Shown: positions 28,058 through 37,510, counted from the stretch's first letter. The stretch: 64,000 bases of DNA from Planctomycetota bacterium (GCA_029260755.1 JAJDCQ010000082.1:1-64000), one strand, 5' to 3'. Numbers and translations: made by a program. The notes: generated by a model not told the origin, from the sequence alone.

Positions 28058-28393
28058 CTAGTCGCCCACGCCGGTCACGTCGACCGCGACGAGCTTCTCG
28101 CCCTCGAGCTTCCACTCCTTGCCGGCCGGCGGGAGGGGGAGATCGCCGAGCGACCGCTTGAGCTCCTCGATGTCCTTCGGGGCCCGGCCGTGCTCGACCT
28201 TGAAGAGATCGATGTACTGCTTCGCGTTGATCTCCTCGACCAGCTTCTCGGCCTTCTTCTTCGTCTTGAGCGCCCCGTCGACGTAGCCGGCGGGCGCGCT
28301 GCCCGCCTCGGTCGCCGCATCGCAGGCGGTCAGGGTCAGGGACGCGGCGAGGAGCCCGGCGAGGGCGAGCACGGGAAGGGCGCGACGAAGCAT
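28058..28393 (-). CDS. Small lipoprotein, unrecognised
   Basis: 111 residues. The signal peptide (LPVLALAGLLAASLTLTAC) ends in a lipobox LTAC, giving a lipid-anchored cysteine at about residue 24, followed by D. Asp at position +2 could favour inner-membrane retention in enterobacteria, but that rule is not universal. The mature part is a Lys/Glu-rich helix (KKKAEKLVEEINAKQYIDLF) followed by a short strand region (GKEWKLEGEKLVAVDV). The layout resembles small pseudopilin-like proteins without the pilin cleavage site. Its stop lies one base before the possible CTG start of the WD40 gene. Confidence 0.75.
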   Translation of the reverse strand: MLRRALPVLALAGLLAASLTLTACDAATEAGSAPAGYVDGALKTKKKAEKLVEEINAKQYIDLFKVEHGRAPKDIEELKRSLGDLPLPPAGKEWKLEGEKLVAVDVTGVGD

Positions 28394-28503
28394 GGCGATC
28401 TCCTGATCGGGACGGGACGGAGGGGCAACGCGGCCACCCCTCTCTGGTAGCGGATCGGGGCCCCTGAGCGCAAGCGAACCTGCGCCTCGAGCGATCCACG
28501 ACG

Positions 28504-31089
28504 CTACTCCCCGTGGACGATCGGGCGGAGGAGGTGGTGGGGGTGGCTCGGGTCGGCGTCGAGGCGGCGAGCGAGGGCGAGACAGTCGGCGGCGACCGTG
28601 GGGAACCGGGTGGCGACGGCCGCCAGGTAGAGGGCGCGGAACGCGATCGGGAGGGCGAGGCCGGTCACGGCGTCGAGGGTCGGCGGCTCGTCGGTCGCGA
28701 GGATCGAGGCGAGGGCGTTCTTGCCGCCGTTGTAGGAGATCGCGAGGGCGTCGATCGCGAGCCGGAGGTGCATCGCCGCGAGCTCATTTTCGCCCTTGCT
28801 CGTCGCGAGGATGAAGAGGATGAGGTGGTCGTCGTCGGCGTCGGGGAGGCCGTCGGCGACGAGCGCCTCGAGGAGGCCGGAGGCGACGCCGAGCTGGCCG
28901 GCCGACACTTGCCGGCGGAAGGCGGCGTAGCCGTCGGTGTTCCGGGCGAGGGCGTCGTCGATCGCCGCGGCGTCCTCGGTCGCCTCGGCGAGGACGAGGT
29001 CCGCCTCGGCTCGCGTCTGCTGGATGTCGGTCGAGGCGAGGTGCGGCCGGATGGCGGTGAACGATTGGTCGAGCAGGCGCCGCGCCTCCCCGACCCGGCC
29101 TCCCTGGGCGAGCGCCTCGGCTCGATCGAGGGCGAGGGCGTAGGGCGTCCAGACGTCCTGGCTCCAGGCCCTCGTCGCGCGTCGCTCGAGGCGGCCCTGC
29201 AGCTCGTCGAAGGCGCCCGTCGCCTGGAGGAGCACGTCGACGAGCGCGGTGAACGCGACCCGTCCGGGCTCGGCCGTTTCGGCCTTCCGGGCGAGGACGA
29301 GCGCCTCCTCGAGCGTTCCCTCGGCGTGCTTCCAGTAGGCCGCCTCGTAGAGGGCGTCCGGGCAGGGCGACGGGTCCTGGCACGCCTCGTCGAGGAGGCG
29401 CTCGCGCTCGTCGACGTCCGACCTCATCCGTGAGAGCAGCCACGCGATGCTCCGGTCGTCCGGCGTCGCCTCGCGGAGGGCGGCGTACTCGGTCTCGATC
29501 TCGGCGGCCCGTCCCGCGCCGCCGACGAGGTCCTGGTAGGTCCGGTGCCAGGGCACGAGGACGGGGCGATGGGCGAGGCCTCGCTTCAGGAACGCGATCA
29601 GCTCGTCCGGCTCGACGAGGTAGACGAGCGAGTCGATGAGCTGGGACGCGTCGCGGTCGGGCTCGAGGAGGAGCCGTCGCTCGATCCAGCGCCGGAGCGC
29701 CCTCTCGTCGAGGCGACCCCGGACGAGCCCGATCGCGCTCGCGGTCGGCGGCCGCTCGAGGACGACCCGCGTCCGGCTGGCGACCGTGCTCCGGCTCGAG
29801 AGGTCGACCTCCGCGGGGAAGTCGTCGAACGCAATGTCGACGTCGAGGAGGTGGAAGGCGCCCGGCGCCCGGAGGGTGTAGCGGGGGTCGGGCGCCATGT
29901 TGACGTTGACCGCGTAGTAGACCTCCTCGACGTCGAGGAGCGCGGTCGCGTCGGGGTTCAGGACGACGGTGTCGCCCAGGGCCGAGAAGCGGTTGCCGAG
30001 GTCGTAGCGGGCGGGCGGGATCGGCGGCTCGCGCCGCCCGTCGGCCGATCGGAGGCCGAGATCGGTGTCGAGGAGGGCGACCTCGATCTCGCGATCGTGG
30101 AGCCACAGCTCGATCCGGCCGTTCCTCGGGACCTCGAACGCCTCGCCGTTGATGCTGACGCGGTAGGCCCGGTCGAGGCCGCCGACGAGGTGGACCGTCC
30201 GCGGCGACAGGCCGATCGCGAACGGGATCGCCGCCGCGAGCGCGACCAGGACGGGCAGGACGAAGAGCGGCGCGAGGTTCCGGGGCAGCCCCGTCGGTCG
30301 GTCGTTCCGGGCGACCCGGAGCCCCGCGGCGAGGTCGCTCCGGCCGCTCGAGCGGTTCTTCTCGGAGCTCCGACGGGCCCGCGCCCGCGCCCGCGCGATG
30401 ACGCCCGGCGGCTCGTCGTCGACCGCGTCGAGGAGGTCGAGGGCGTCGAGCGCCTCGTCGTGCGCGCCGTCCGCCTGGAGCGCGTCGACCCAGAGCGACC
30501 CGAGGGGGCGGAGCGCCTCGGGCCGCGCCGTCGCGATCAGCTCGTCGACCTCCGGGCGCACCTCCTCGATCGCTCCCGCCCGGACGAGGATCGAGGCCGC
30601 CGCGATCCGGTCGTCGGTGTCGTCGAGCCCGGCGCCGAGCGCCCGCCGGGCCGCCGTCGCGGCGGCCTTTCCCATCAGGAAGTGATCGTAGGCGCGGGCC
30701 AGCGCGAGCAGGAGCGTCGCCCCGGCCGTCCCGTCCTTCTCGATCCGGAGAGCGACCTCGTGGAACGCCTGGCGGGCGCCGAGCGCGACGGCGGCCTCGA
30801 TCGCCTCGAGGGCGACGTCGGCGTCCCGGGGCGCCTCCTCGAGGGCGGCCAGCGCGGGCGCGAGGTCGCTGGCGAGGCGTCTTTTCCACTCGCCGATCGG
30901 GAGCTGCTCGTAGGCGCCCTGGCACTGGATGCAGTGGCGGAGCACGCGGCGCCGGCCGAGCGGGAAGATCGGCACGCCGATCTGGACGCAGCGGAGCGCG
31001 GTAAAGTCGTGGAGGAAGCCGTAGCGGTCGCAGCTCTCGCATCGCCCGCGGGTCACGATGGCGTCGCGCCGGGCGAACCACTCGCTCAT
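28504..31089 (-). CDS. Large membrane protein with N-terminal zinc ribbon and TPR-like helices
   Basis: 861 residues. The N-terminus carries a zinc-ribbon-like set of cysteines (C17xxC20 and C53xxC56, with C34 between) and the conserved-looking VPIFPLGRRRVLRHCIQCQG seen in short zinc-ribbon membrane proteins. A cytoplasmic helical region of about 70-245 precedes one membrane helix at about 270-290 (LFVLPVLVALAAAIPFAIGL). The C-terminal ~550 residues contain a beta-rich part (about 290-420) and TPR-like helices (DEACQDPSPCPDALYEAAYW). It starts 15 bases after the MacB-like permease stop, so it is probably in the same operon. Function unknown; a scaffold for the pump is one idea. Confidence 0.7.
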   Translation of the reverse strand: MSEWFARRDAIVTRGRCESCDRYGFLHDFTALRCVQIGVPIFPLGRRRVLRHCIQCQGAYEQLPIGEWKRRLASDLAPALAALEEAPRDADVALEAIEAAVALGARQAFHEVALRIEKDGTAGATLLLALARAYDHFLMGKAAATAARRALGAGLDDTDDRIAAASILVRAGAIEEVRPEVDELIATARPEALRPLGSLWVDALQADGAHDEALDALDLLDAVDDEPPGVIARARARARRSSEKNRSSGRSDLAAGLRVARNDRPTGLPRNLAPLFVLPVLVALAAAIPFAIGLSPRTVHLVGGLDRAYRVSINGEAFEVPRNGRIELWLHDREIEVALLDTDLGLRSADGRREPPIPPARYDLGNRFSALGDTVVLNPDATALLDVEEVYYAVNVNMAPDPRYTLRAPGAFHLLDVDIAFDDFPAEVDLSSRSTVASRTRVVLERPPTASAIGLVRGRLDERALRRWIERRLLLEPDRDASQLIDSLVYLVEPDELIAFLKRGLAHRPVLVPWHRTYQDLVGGAGRAAEIETEYAALREATPDDRSIAWLLSRMRSDVDERERLLDEACQDPSPCPDALYEAAYWKHAEGTLEEALVLARKAETAEPGRVAFTALVDVLLQATGAFDELQGRLERRATRAWSQDVWTPYALALDRAEALAQGGRVGEARRLLDQSFTAIRPHLASTDIQQTRAEADLVLAEATEDAAAIDDALARNTDGYAAFRRQVSAGQLGVASGLLEALVADGLPDADDDHLILFILATSKGENELAAMHLRLAIDALAISYNGGKNALASILATDEPPTLDAVTGLALPIAFRALYLAAVATRFPTVAADCLALARRLDADPSHPHHLLRPIVHGE

Positions 31090-31104
31090 GACCTCTCCTC
31101 CTCC

Positions 31105-32430
31105 CTACTCGTAGCGGAGCGCGTCGATCGGATCGAGGCGGGCCGCCTTCGATGCGGGATAGAGGCCGAAGAAGATCCCGATGCTGACGCTGAAGCCGAT
31201 CGCCAGGAAGATCGCGCTGCTCGGCAGGACGACCTCCCACGCGGCGAACCGGGCGAGCGCCCAGGTGATCCCGGCGCCGACGCCCAGGCCGATCGCTCCG
31301 CCCACGATGCTGAGGGCGACCGACTCGACGAGGAACTGGAGGAGGATGTCGCGCCGGGTCGCGCCGACCGCCATCCGGATCCCGATCTCGCGCGTCCGCT
31401 CGGTCACGCTGACGAGCATGATGTTCATGATCCCGATGCCGCCGACGAGCAGGCTCACGAGCGCCACGCCGCCGAAGAGATAGCGGAACGTGTTCGAGAC
31501 CTCGCTCATCGTCGAGAGCATCTCGCGCTGGCTCCGGATCCGATACGGGAGCTCGTTCTCCTCGACCTCGGGCCCGAGCCGGTGCCGCGCGCGCATGTAG
31601 GCGTCGCACTCGAGCTCGGCCGACCCGACGAGCGACTCGTCGGCCGCCTGGACGATGATCTGGCTCACGTTGTCGGTGCCGAAGAGCCGCTTCTGCGCCG
31701 TCTTGATCGGCACGTACACCCGCTCGTCGAGGCTGACCCAGGACGCGTCGCCCTTCTCCTCCATGAGGCCGATGACCTCGAAGGAGCGCCCCTGGATCTT
31801 GATCCGGCTGCCGACCGGCGTCCCGCCCCCGAAGAGATCCTCGGCGACCTTGTAGCCGAGGACGCAGACGAGCCGCGCCGCCCGGACGTCGTCGGAGTCG
31901 AAGAACGTCCCCTCGGCTACCCCGTAGCTGCGGCACTCGAGGTACTCCGGCGTCGTCCCGACGATCTGGGCCGGCCGGTTCTGCGAGAGGTACTTCACCT
32001 GGGCGTTGCGGGTGAGGTCGGGGGCGACCAGCGAGACCGACGGGCACGAGGCGAGGATCTTCTCGCCGTCGTCGAGCTGAACGGCGTCCTCGGCCGCCGA
32101 CCGGGCCGGCCCGCGCCCGCGGCGGTGACCCGGGCTGACGAAGATCAGGTTGGTGCCGAGGTTCCGGATGCGGCTGCTGACGCTCTGACTGGCGCCCTCG
32201 GCGATCGCCATCATCGCCAGCACCGCGGCGACGCCGATGATCACGCCGAGGCACGTCAGGAACGTGCGCATCTTGTGGGCGGCGAGCCCCTTCGCGGCGG
32301 TCCGGACGAGCTGCCAGGAGAACGCCAGCGGCCCGGTGCGCGGGGAGTCGTCGTCGGCGAACGGATCGCGGGGCGGCGCCTTCGCCGTCGCCGGCGCGGG
32401 GGTGGCGGTCGTGGCGGCGGTCGGCGTCAC
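31105..32430 (-). CDS. MacB-type ABC transporter permease
   Basis: 441 residues, GTG start within GTGA shared with the ATPase stop. It has the MacB/FtsX plan: a Pro/Ala-rich N-terminus, one membrane helix near residues 55-80 (MRTFLTCLGVIIGVAAVLAMM), a large periplasmic MacB-PCD domain (about 85-310), then three helices. These include ALVSLLVGGIGIMNIMLVSV and the typical EIGIRMAVGATRRDILLQFL coupling segment, and the protein ends in SKAARLDPIDALRYE. With the ATPase and adaptor it would form a MacAB-type efflux or lipoprotein-extraction pump. No TolC-like outer-membrane channel is in the window. Confidence 0.93.
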   Translation of the reverse strand: MTPTAATTATPAPATAKAPPRDPFADDDSPRTGPLAFSWQLVRTAAKGLAAHKMRTFLTCLGVIIGVAAVLAMMAIAEGASQSVSSRIRNLGTNLIFVSPGHRRGRGPARSAAEDAVQLDDGEKILASCPSVSLVAPDLTRNAQVKYLSQNRPAQIVGTTPEYLECRSYGVAEGTFFDSDDVRAARLVCVLGYKVAEDLFGGGTPVGSRIKIQGRSFEVIGLMEEKGDASWVSLDERVYVPIKTAQKRLFGTDNVSQIIVQAADESLVGSAELECDAYMRARHRLGPEVEENELPYRIRSQREMLSTMSEVSNTFRYLFGGVALVSLLVGGIGIMNIMLVSVTERTREIGIRMAVGATRRDILLQFLVESVALSIVGGAIGLGVGAGITWALARFAAWEVVLPSSAIFLAIGFSVSIGIFFGLYPASKAARLDPIDALRYE

Positions 32431-33140
32431 GCCGGCTCCTCCACCCGCTGGAGCACCTCGCGCTCGACGCGCCCGTCGCGCAGGTGGACCGTCCGGTGGG
32501 CGCGCGCCGCGACGTCCATGTCGTGGGTGACCATGACCATCGTCACGCCGTCGGCGACGAGGCGCTCGAGGAGCTCGAGGATCTCGTCGCCGGTCCGGGT
32601 GTCGAGGTTGCCGGTCGGCTCGTCGGCGAGGAGCAGCGGGGGGCGCTGCACGATCGCGCGGGCGATCGCGACGCGCTGACGCTCGCCGCCCGACATCTCG
32701 TTCGGAAGGTGATCGACGCGATCGCCGAGCCCGACCGAGTCGAGCGCCTCCCGGGCGCGCTCGGCGGCGCCGGGGTTGCGCCCGTAGATCAGCGGCACCT
32801 GGACGTTGTCGAGGGCGCTCATCCTCGGGATGAGCTGGAACGACTGGAACACGAAGCCGAGCGCCCGGTTCCGGATCCGCGCCCGGGCGCGGTCGTCGAG
32901 CTTGGCGACGTCGCGCCCGCAGATGCTGAGCGATCCCTCGGTCGGTCGGTCGAGGCAGCCGAGCAGCGCCATCAGGGTCGACTTGCCGCTGCCCGAGGGG
33001 CCGACGATCGCGACGAACTCGCCGCGGGCCGCCCGGAAGTCGACCCCGTCGAGGGCGCACAGCTCGGTACGCCCCATCTGGTAGACGCGGCGGAGGCCGC
33101 GGCCGTCGGCGACGAGCTCGGGGGTGTCCGCGGCGGTCAT
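32427..33140 (-). CDS. ABC transporter ATPase (MacB/LolD family)
   Basis: 237 residues. ATP hydrolysis drives the MacB-like permease. Walker A is GPSGSGKST near residue 47, the Q-loop lies in VFQSFQLIPRM, the signature is MSGGERQRVAIARA, Walker B is LLLADEPTGNLD, and the switch His is in MVMVTHDMD. The sequence VYQMGRTELCALDGVDF is typical of the LolD/MacB/FtsE branch. It overlaps the adaptor gene upstream by ATGA and the permease gene downstream by GTGA, so three pump subunits are translationally coupled. Confidence 0.96.
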   Translation of the reverse strand: MTAADTPELVADGRGLRRVYQMGRTELCALDGVDFRAARGEFVAIVGPSGSGKSTLMALLGCLDRPTEGSLSICGRDVAKLDDRARARIRNRALGFVFQSFQLIPRMSALDNVQVPLIYGRNPGAAERAREALDSVGLGDRVDHLPNEMSGGERQRVAIARAIVQRPPLLLADEPTGNLDTRTGDEILELLERLVADGVTMVMVTHDMDVAARAHRTVHLRDGRVEREVLQRVEEPA

Positions 33141-34507
33141 CGATGCCCGCGGCCGCCGCCGCCGCGGCGGCGCATCATGAACATGGCGCGGCGCATGTTG
33201 GAGTTGAAGCCCGGCCCACCGTCGGCGCCGCCGCCGGCTCCCATCGGCACGACGATCTTCTGGCCGCCCTCGAGGCCGGAGAGGACGGCCGTCGTCACGC
33301 CGTTGGTCGGCCCCCGCTCGATCGGGAGGAACTCGGGCTCGGCGCCTTCGGTGGCCGGCGCGAGGTGCACGCCGATGCGATGGCCCTCCATCCGGAGGGC
33401 CGCGTTCGGGACGAGGACGACGTCGTCGAGCTGCGCGACGAGCACCTCCACCCGCGCGGTCATGCCGAGGAGGAGCAGGTCGCGGTCCTCGGCGGTGACC
33501 TCGACCTTGACCCGGAAGATCGTGACGTTGCTCACCTCCTCGCCGAGCGGCGCGACCCGGATCACCGTGCCGGGGAAGACCTGCCCGGGGAAGGCCTCGA
33601 CGTGGATCCTCACGTCCTGGCCGGAGGTCACGCGGCCAATGTCGCTCTCGTCGATCTGGGCCGAGACGAAGAGCCGGCTCGTGTCGGCCATGACGACGAG
33701 CGGCGTCCCCCCGCTCACGCTCGAGATCCCGCTGGCGATGATCTGCCCCGGCTCGATGAGCTTCTGGACGATCACGCCCGCGATCGGGCTGAGGATGCTC
33801 GTGTCCTCGACCCGGTCCTCCTGCTCGGAGACGGCGATCTTCGCCTTCGAGACCTCGACGCCCGCGAGCTCGACGTCGCCGGCCCGCTGCTCGACGTCGA
33901 GCGGCGCGGCCCGGGCCGCCTCGAGCGAGTGCTGCGCCTCGCGGAGGCGCGACTCGCTCAGGGCGACCTCGGCCGTGGCGAGGTCGATCTGCTCCTGGGA
34001 GGCGAGCACGCCGTCGGTCGCGGCCAGCTTCTGGAGCCGCTCGAGCCCCTTCCGGGTCCGGGTGAGGTCGGCCCGGGCGCCGTCGAGACGAGCCTCGGCG
34101 CTCGCGACGCCGACGGTCGCGTCGATCTTCGCCTTCGCGAGGGCGGCCTCCGCCTTCGATCGCTGCGCCTCGGCCCGCTGGAGCTCGGCCCGGGCGTTCT
34201 GGAGGGCGCGGTTCTCGTCGCGCGGGTCGAGCTCGATCAGCGGCGCGTCCTTCTCGATCCGGTCGCCCGCCTCGCCGGCGACGCTGAGCACCTCGCCCGA
34301 CGCGCGCGACTTCACCTCGACCTGGAAGAGGGGCTCGATCGCGCCCGCCCCCTCGACCGTCACCTCGAGGCGGCCGCGCTCGACCTCGGCCGTCGTCGTC
34401 GGACGCGCGCCGGGGGCGTCGTCCTGAGACGTCGTCGAGCGCCAGTAGGCCCAGGCGCCGGCCGCGCCGGCGCCGATCACGATGAGCGCCAGGAGCGCAC
34501 GCTTCAC
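33137..34507 (-). CDS. MacA-like periplasmic adaptor (membrane fusion protein)
   Basis: 456 residues. An N-terminal membrane helix (RALLALIVIGAGAAGAWAYW) leads to a barrel-sandwich/lipoyl half (GRLEVTVEGAGAIEPLFQVE), a long Ala/Glu/Lys coiled-coil hairpin (about 95-205), the returning lipoyl half (DTSILSPIAGVIVQKLIEPG), and the beta-barrel (IRVAPLGEEVSNVTIFRVKV). These are the parts of HlyD/MacA adaptors that bridge a MacB permease to an outer-membrane channel. The C-terminus is odd: a Met/Arg/Gly-rich tail ending GGGGRGHR. It starts 25 bases after purH on the same strand. Confidence 0.93.
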   Translation of the reverse strand: MKRALLALIVIGAGAAGAWAYWRSTTSQDDAPGARPTTTAEVERGRLEVTVEGAGAIEPLFQVEVKSRASGEVLSVAGEAGDRIEKDAPLIELDPRDENRALQNARAELQRAEAQRSKAEAALAKAKIDATVGVASAEARLDGARADLTRTRKGLERLQKLAATDGVLASQEQIDLATAEVALSESRLREAQHSLEAARAAPLDVEQRAGDVELAGVEVSKAKIAVSEQEDRVEDTSILSPIAGVIVQKLIEPGQIIASGISSVSGGTPLVVMADTSRLFVSAQIDESDIGRVTSGQDVRIHVEAFPGQVFPGTVIRVAPLGEEVSNVTIFRVKVEVTAEDRDLLLLGMTARVEVLVAQLDDVVLVPNAALRMEGHRIGVHLAPATEGAEPEFLPIERGPTNGVTTAVLSGLEGGQKIVVPMGAGGGADGGPGFNSNMRRAMFMMRRRGGGGRGHR

Positions 34508-34532
34508 CTCGAAGTCCTTCCCATCTAGGAGA

Positions 34533-36227
34533 TCAGTGGCGGAAGTGGCGCGCGCCCGTCACGACCATCGTCGCGCCGGCGCGGTCGGCGGCGGCGATCG
34601 AGTCGGCATCGCGCTTGCTGCCGCCGGGCTGAACGATCGCCGCCACGCCGGCGGCGGTCGCCGTTTCGACGCCGTCGGCGAACGGGAAGAACGCGTCGGA
34701 GCCGAGCGAGGCGCCTCGAGCCCGATCGCCCGCCTTCGCGACCGCCCGCTCCACCGCCTCGACGCGGCTGACGCTGCCGCCGCAGACGCCGACGAGGACG
34801 CCGTCCTTCACGAGCGAGATCGCGTTGCTCCGGGCGTGCTTCGCGCAGACCGATGCGAGGGCGAGGTCGCGCCGCTCGGCGTCGGTCGGCGCGCGCGCGG
34901 TGACGACCTCGGCCGTCGCCGGGTCGTCGATCGTCTCGTCGATCTCCTGCACGAGCAGCGCGCGGCCGAGGCTTCGAACCTCGACCGGCGGCGGCGCGTC
35001 GTGATCGGGCGCGGCCACGTCGGCGAGGGACGGGAGCTCGAGCAGCCGAACGCGCCGCCGGAACGACGCCTCCGAGCGGAGCCACGCCTCGGCGTCCGGC
35101 TCGAAGCGCGGCGCGCAGATGACCTCGACGAAGCGGTTCGGCGCCCCGAGGTGGTCCCGGGCGGTGGCGAGGTCGACGGCGCTCGTCAGGGCGACGACCG
35201 AGCCGAACGCGGCGAGGGGGTCGCCGCTCCACGCGGCGTCGAACGCCTCGCCGGGCGAGCCGGCGACGGCCGCTCCGCACGGGCTCGCGTGCTTCATCAC
35301 GACCGCGACGGTCGAGCCGTGGTCGTCCGGGTCGATCAGGCGGCTCGCGCGGGCGAGGTCGCGGGCGAATCGGAGCGCGGCGTCCGCGTCGAGGAGGTTG
35401 TTGTAGGAGAGCTCGGCCCCGCCCGCGAGGGTGGTCGCGTCGAGGATGCCGGGCGGCGGCGCGCGGCGAGCGGCGTCGCCCGCCCGGATCGGCTCGAGGG
35501 CGTAGACGGCCGCCGCCTGATGCGGGTTCTCGCCGTAGCGGACCCCGCGGATCAGCTCGGAGGGGAGCTCGAGGCGATCGGGCCAGCGGGCGCCGCCCGC
35601 GTCGGTCTTCTCGTCGGCGTCGCCATCGGTCGCCTCGCGGCGGCGCTCGGCGAGGGTGGTGGCGATGAGCGCGTCGTAGGCGGCCGTCCGCTCGAACGCC
35701 TCGACGGCGAGCTCGTGGCGGAGCGCGTCGGTGAGCCCGCCGTGGGTGTCGAGCTCGGTGAGGATGCTCTCGTAGCGCGTCGACCGCACGACGACACCCA
35801 CGTCGCGCCAGTTCTTCGCGGCGGCGCGGGCCATCGACGGTCCGCCGACGTCGATCTTCTCGATCAGGTCCGGCAGGGGCGCGGCGGCGGCCGCCGCGTC
35901 CTCGAACGGGTAGAGGTCGACGACGACGAGGTCGATCGCGCCGGCGCCGAGCTCCTCGACGCTCGCGACGTCGTCGGGGACGTCGCGGCGGGCGAGGATT
36001 CCGCCGAAGATCGCCGGGTGGAGCGTCTTGACCCGGCCGCCGAGCGTCTTCTCGAAGCCGGTGATGCTCGCCACGTCGACGATCTCGAGGCCGGCCTCGC
36101 GGAGGCGGGCCGCGGTGCCACCGGTCGAGAGAATCGTCACGCCGCGCTCGGCCAGGCCGCGCCCGAGCTCGACGATGCCGTCCTTGCGATAGACCGAGAG
36201 CAGGGCGCGGCGGACCGGGCGTGCCAT
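34533..36227 (-). CDS. purH: PurH, bifunctional AICAR transformylase/IMP cyclohydrolase
   Basis: 564 residues, somewhat longer than the usual ~520. It catalyses the last two steps of IMP synthesis. The N-terminal cyclohydrolase has ILSTGGTAARLREAG, GGRVKTLHP and VDLYPFED. The C-terminal transformylase has the catalytic KHASPCGAA and ends with SDAFFPFADGVETA, IVQPGGSKRD and MVVTGARHFRH, the usual C-terminus. The ATG at 36225-36227 has GGAGG eight bases upstream. The extra length sits in charged insertions near residues 205-225 and in the transformylase half. It probably heads the operon that continues into the MacAB-like pump genes, an unusual pairing. Confidence 0.97.
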   Translation of the reverse strand: MARPVRRALLSVYRKDGIVELGRGLAERGVTILSTGGTAARLREAGLEIVDVASITGFEKTLGGRVKTLHPAIFGGILARRDVPDDVASVEELGAGAIDLVVVDLYPFEDAAAAAAPLPDLIEKIDVGGPSMARAAAKNWRDVGVVVRSTRYESILTELDTHGGLTDALRHELAVEAFERTAAYDALIATTLAERRREATDGDADEKTDAGGARWPDRLELPSELIRGVRYGENPHQAAAVYALEPIRAGDAARRAPPPGILDATTLAGGAELSYNNLLDADAALRFARDLARASRLIDPDDHGSTVAVVMKHASPCGAAVAGSPGEAFDAAWSGDPLAAFGSVVALTSAVDLATARDHLGAPNRFVEVICAPRFEPDAEAWLRSEASFRRRVRLLELPSLADVAAPDHDAPPPVEVRSLGRALLVQEIDETIDDPATAEVVTARAPTDAERRDLALASVCAKHARSNAISLVKDGVLVGVCGGSVSRVEAVERAVAKAGDRARGASLGSDAFFPFADGVETATAAGVAAIVQPGGSKRDADSIAAADRAGATMVVTGARHFRH

Positions 36228-36355
36228 CGGAGCAGCCTCCTCGGCGAGGGATGGGGGCTTTGTCAGGCCGGCGCAACGGCTCCCAGGAGGCCCCCGGCCG
36301 GGGATCTTACCCGCGCCCGCCGGCTGACGCAACGTTCCTGCCACTCTGGCCTTGC

Positions 36356-36385
36356 TTGACAGAGCCGCCCTCTTTGCGGGATAAG
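36356..36385 (+). promoter_or_regulatory. Promoter with nearly leaderless start
   Basis: Perfect TTGACA (36356-36361), then 18 bases, then GATAAG (36380-36385). The start codon of the TPR gene is at 36395, so transcription would begin within a few bases of the ATG and leave almost no leader. The -10 box is weak, while the -35 is perfect. Confidence 0.65.
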
Positions 36386-36394
36386 AATGGCGTC

Positions 36395-37510
36395 ATGGGG
36401 TTCTTCGACGGATTCAAGCAGCGTCGTGCCATCAAGCAGGCCGAGAAGGCCGCCCTTCGCGACCAGTCTCCACTCGCCTGGGCGAAGGTCGTCGAGTGCC
36501 TCATCGAGGCCTCCGAACTCGAGCGAGCAGGAGAGGTTGCGAAGCGGGCCCTGGCCGACTTCCCCCGGGCGGAGTCGACCCTGGCGGCGTGGCGTCACGT
36601 CCAGCACGCGGAGAACGACGATCGCCTCCGTTCCCTGCGGAACACCTGGCGGTCGTCACGGTCGAGCGGCGCCACCGTCGCGCTCGCCCAGCTCTACTTC
36701 GAGATGGGCGATGACGAGCAGGCGCTCGACCTCGTGCGGGACGGACTCGAGAAGGAGCCCTCGCATCAGGGCCACTACATCCTCCTCGCCGACTACCGCG
36801 TCGGTCGGTTCAAGCGCGACGGGCTCGCCCGCGATGGGATCGTCGCCTCCGAGCTCTACGAGAAGGCGCTCGACCTCAACCGCGACAACTTCCGGCTTCT
36901 CCTCAAGGCGGGTCGTCACTACATCGACCTGGGCATGCGCGCCCTCGCCATGGAGCACTGCCAGCGCGCCATGCAGCTCGCCCCCGACAACGATCAGGCG
37001 GTCCACCTCCTCGAGAAGGCGCGGAAGCTGCCCGCTTCGGACGTCACCGAGGTTCGGATCGCGGCGCGGGACTACGAGCTGCGAGAGCAGGAGCGCCGCC
37101 AGAAGGCCCGGCGCGAGTCGGCGAGCCGGGGACGCGCGAGCTCGCTCGCGACCCGCTACCAGGATCAGTCAGACCTGCTCGGGCAGCGCCTCGCGCCGTT
37201 CGAGCAGCTCACCTCGTTCGAGCGCGCGATCGCCCTCCCGGGGGAGACCGGTCAGCCCGCGATCGTCGGGTCGAGTCCACCCGATGGCGCGGTCGATCTG
37301 GTCCGCAAGCTGTTCTCCGCGGCCGAGGAGTGCTCGCTCGAGATGGATGTGAGCGAGTTTCGCCGGGGTGTGTTCGAGGGGCCGAAGGGGTCGCTCTTCC
37401 TCTTCGCGTTCGATGGACTTCGCCTCGCGGTCTTCTGCGGTCCGAACGTGACCGCGGAGCGCGTCGAGGAGACGGCTCGTCGCGTCCTCGAGCACGACCT
37501 TCACCTTTAG
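36395..37510 (+). CDS. TPR protein with C-terminal roadblock-like region
   Basis: 371 residues, cytoplasmic. The first ~230 form TPR-like helical repeats (TVALAQLYFEMGDDEQALDL, then ALAMEHCQRAMQLAPDNDQ). A charged helix follows (YELREQERRQKARRESASRG). The last ~100 residues look like a roadblock/LC7 domain (GAVDLVRKLFSAAEECSLEM, then GSLFLFAFDGLRLAVFCGPN). It heads a co-directional cluster with two roadblock proteins and an MglA-type GTPase, so it may recruit partners to that switch. The roadblock assignment of this C-terminus is by pattern and context only. Confidence 0.8.
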   Translation: MGFFDGFKQRRAIKQAEKAALRDQSPLAWAKVVECLIEASELERAGEVAKRALADFPRAESTLAAWRHVQHAENDDRLRSLRNTWRSSRSSGATVALAQLYFEMGDDEQALDLVRDGLEKEPSHQGHYILLADYRVGRFKRDGLARDGIVASELYEKALDLNRDNFRLLLKAGRHYIDLGMRALAMEHCQRAMQLAPDNDQAVHLLEKARKLPASDVTEVRIAARDYELREQERRQKARRESASRGRASSLATRYQDQSDLLGQRLAPFEQLTSFERAIALPGETGQPAIVGSSPPDGAVDLVRKLFSAAEECSLEMDVSEFRRGVFEGPKGSLFLFAFDGLRLAVFCGPNVTAERVEETARRVLEHDLHL

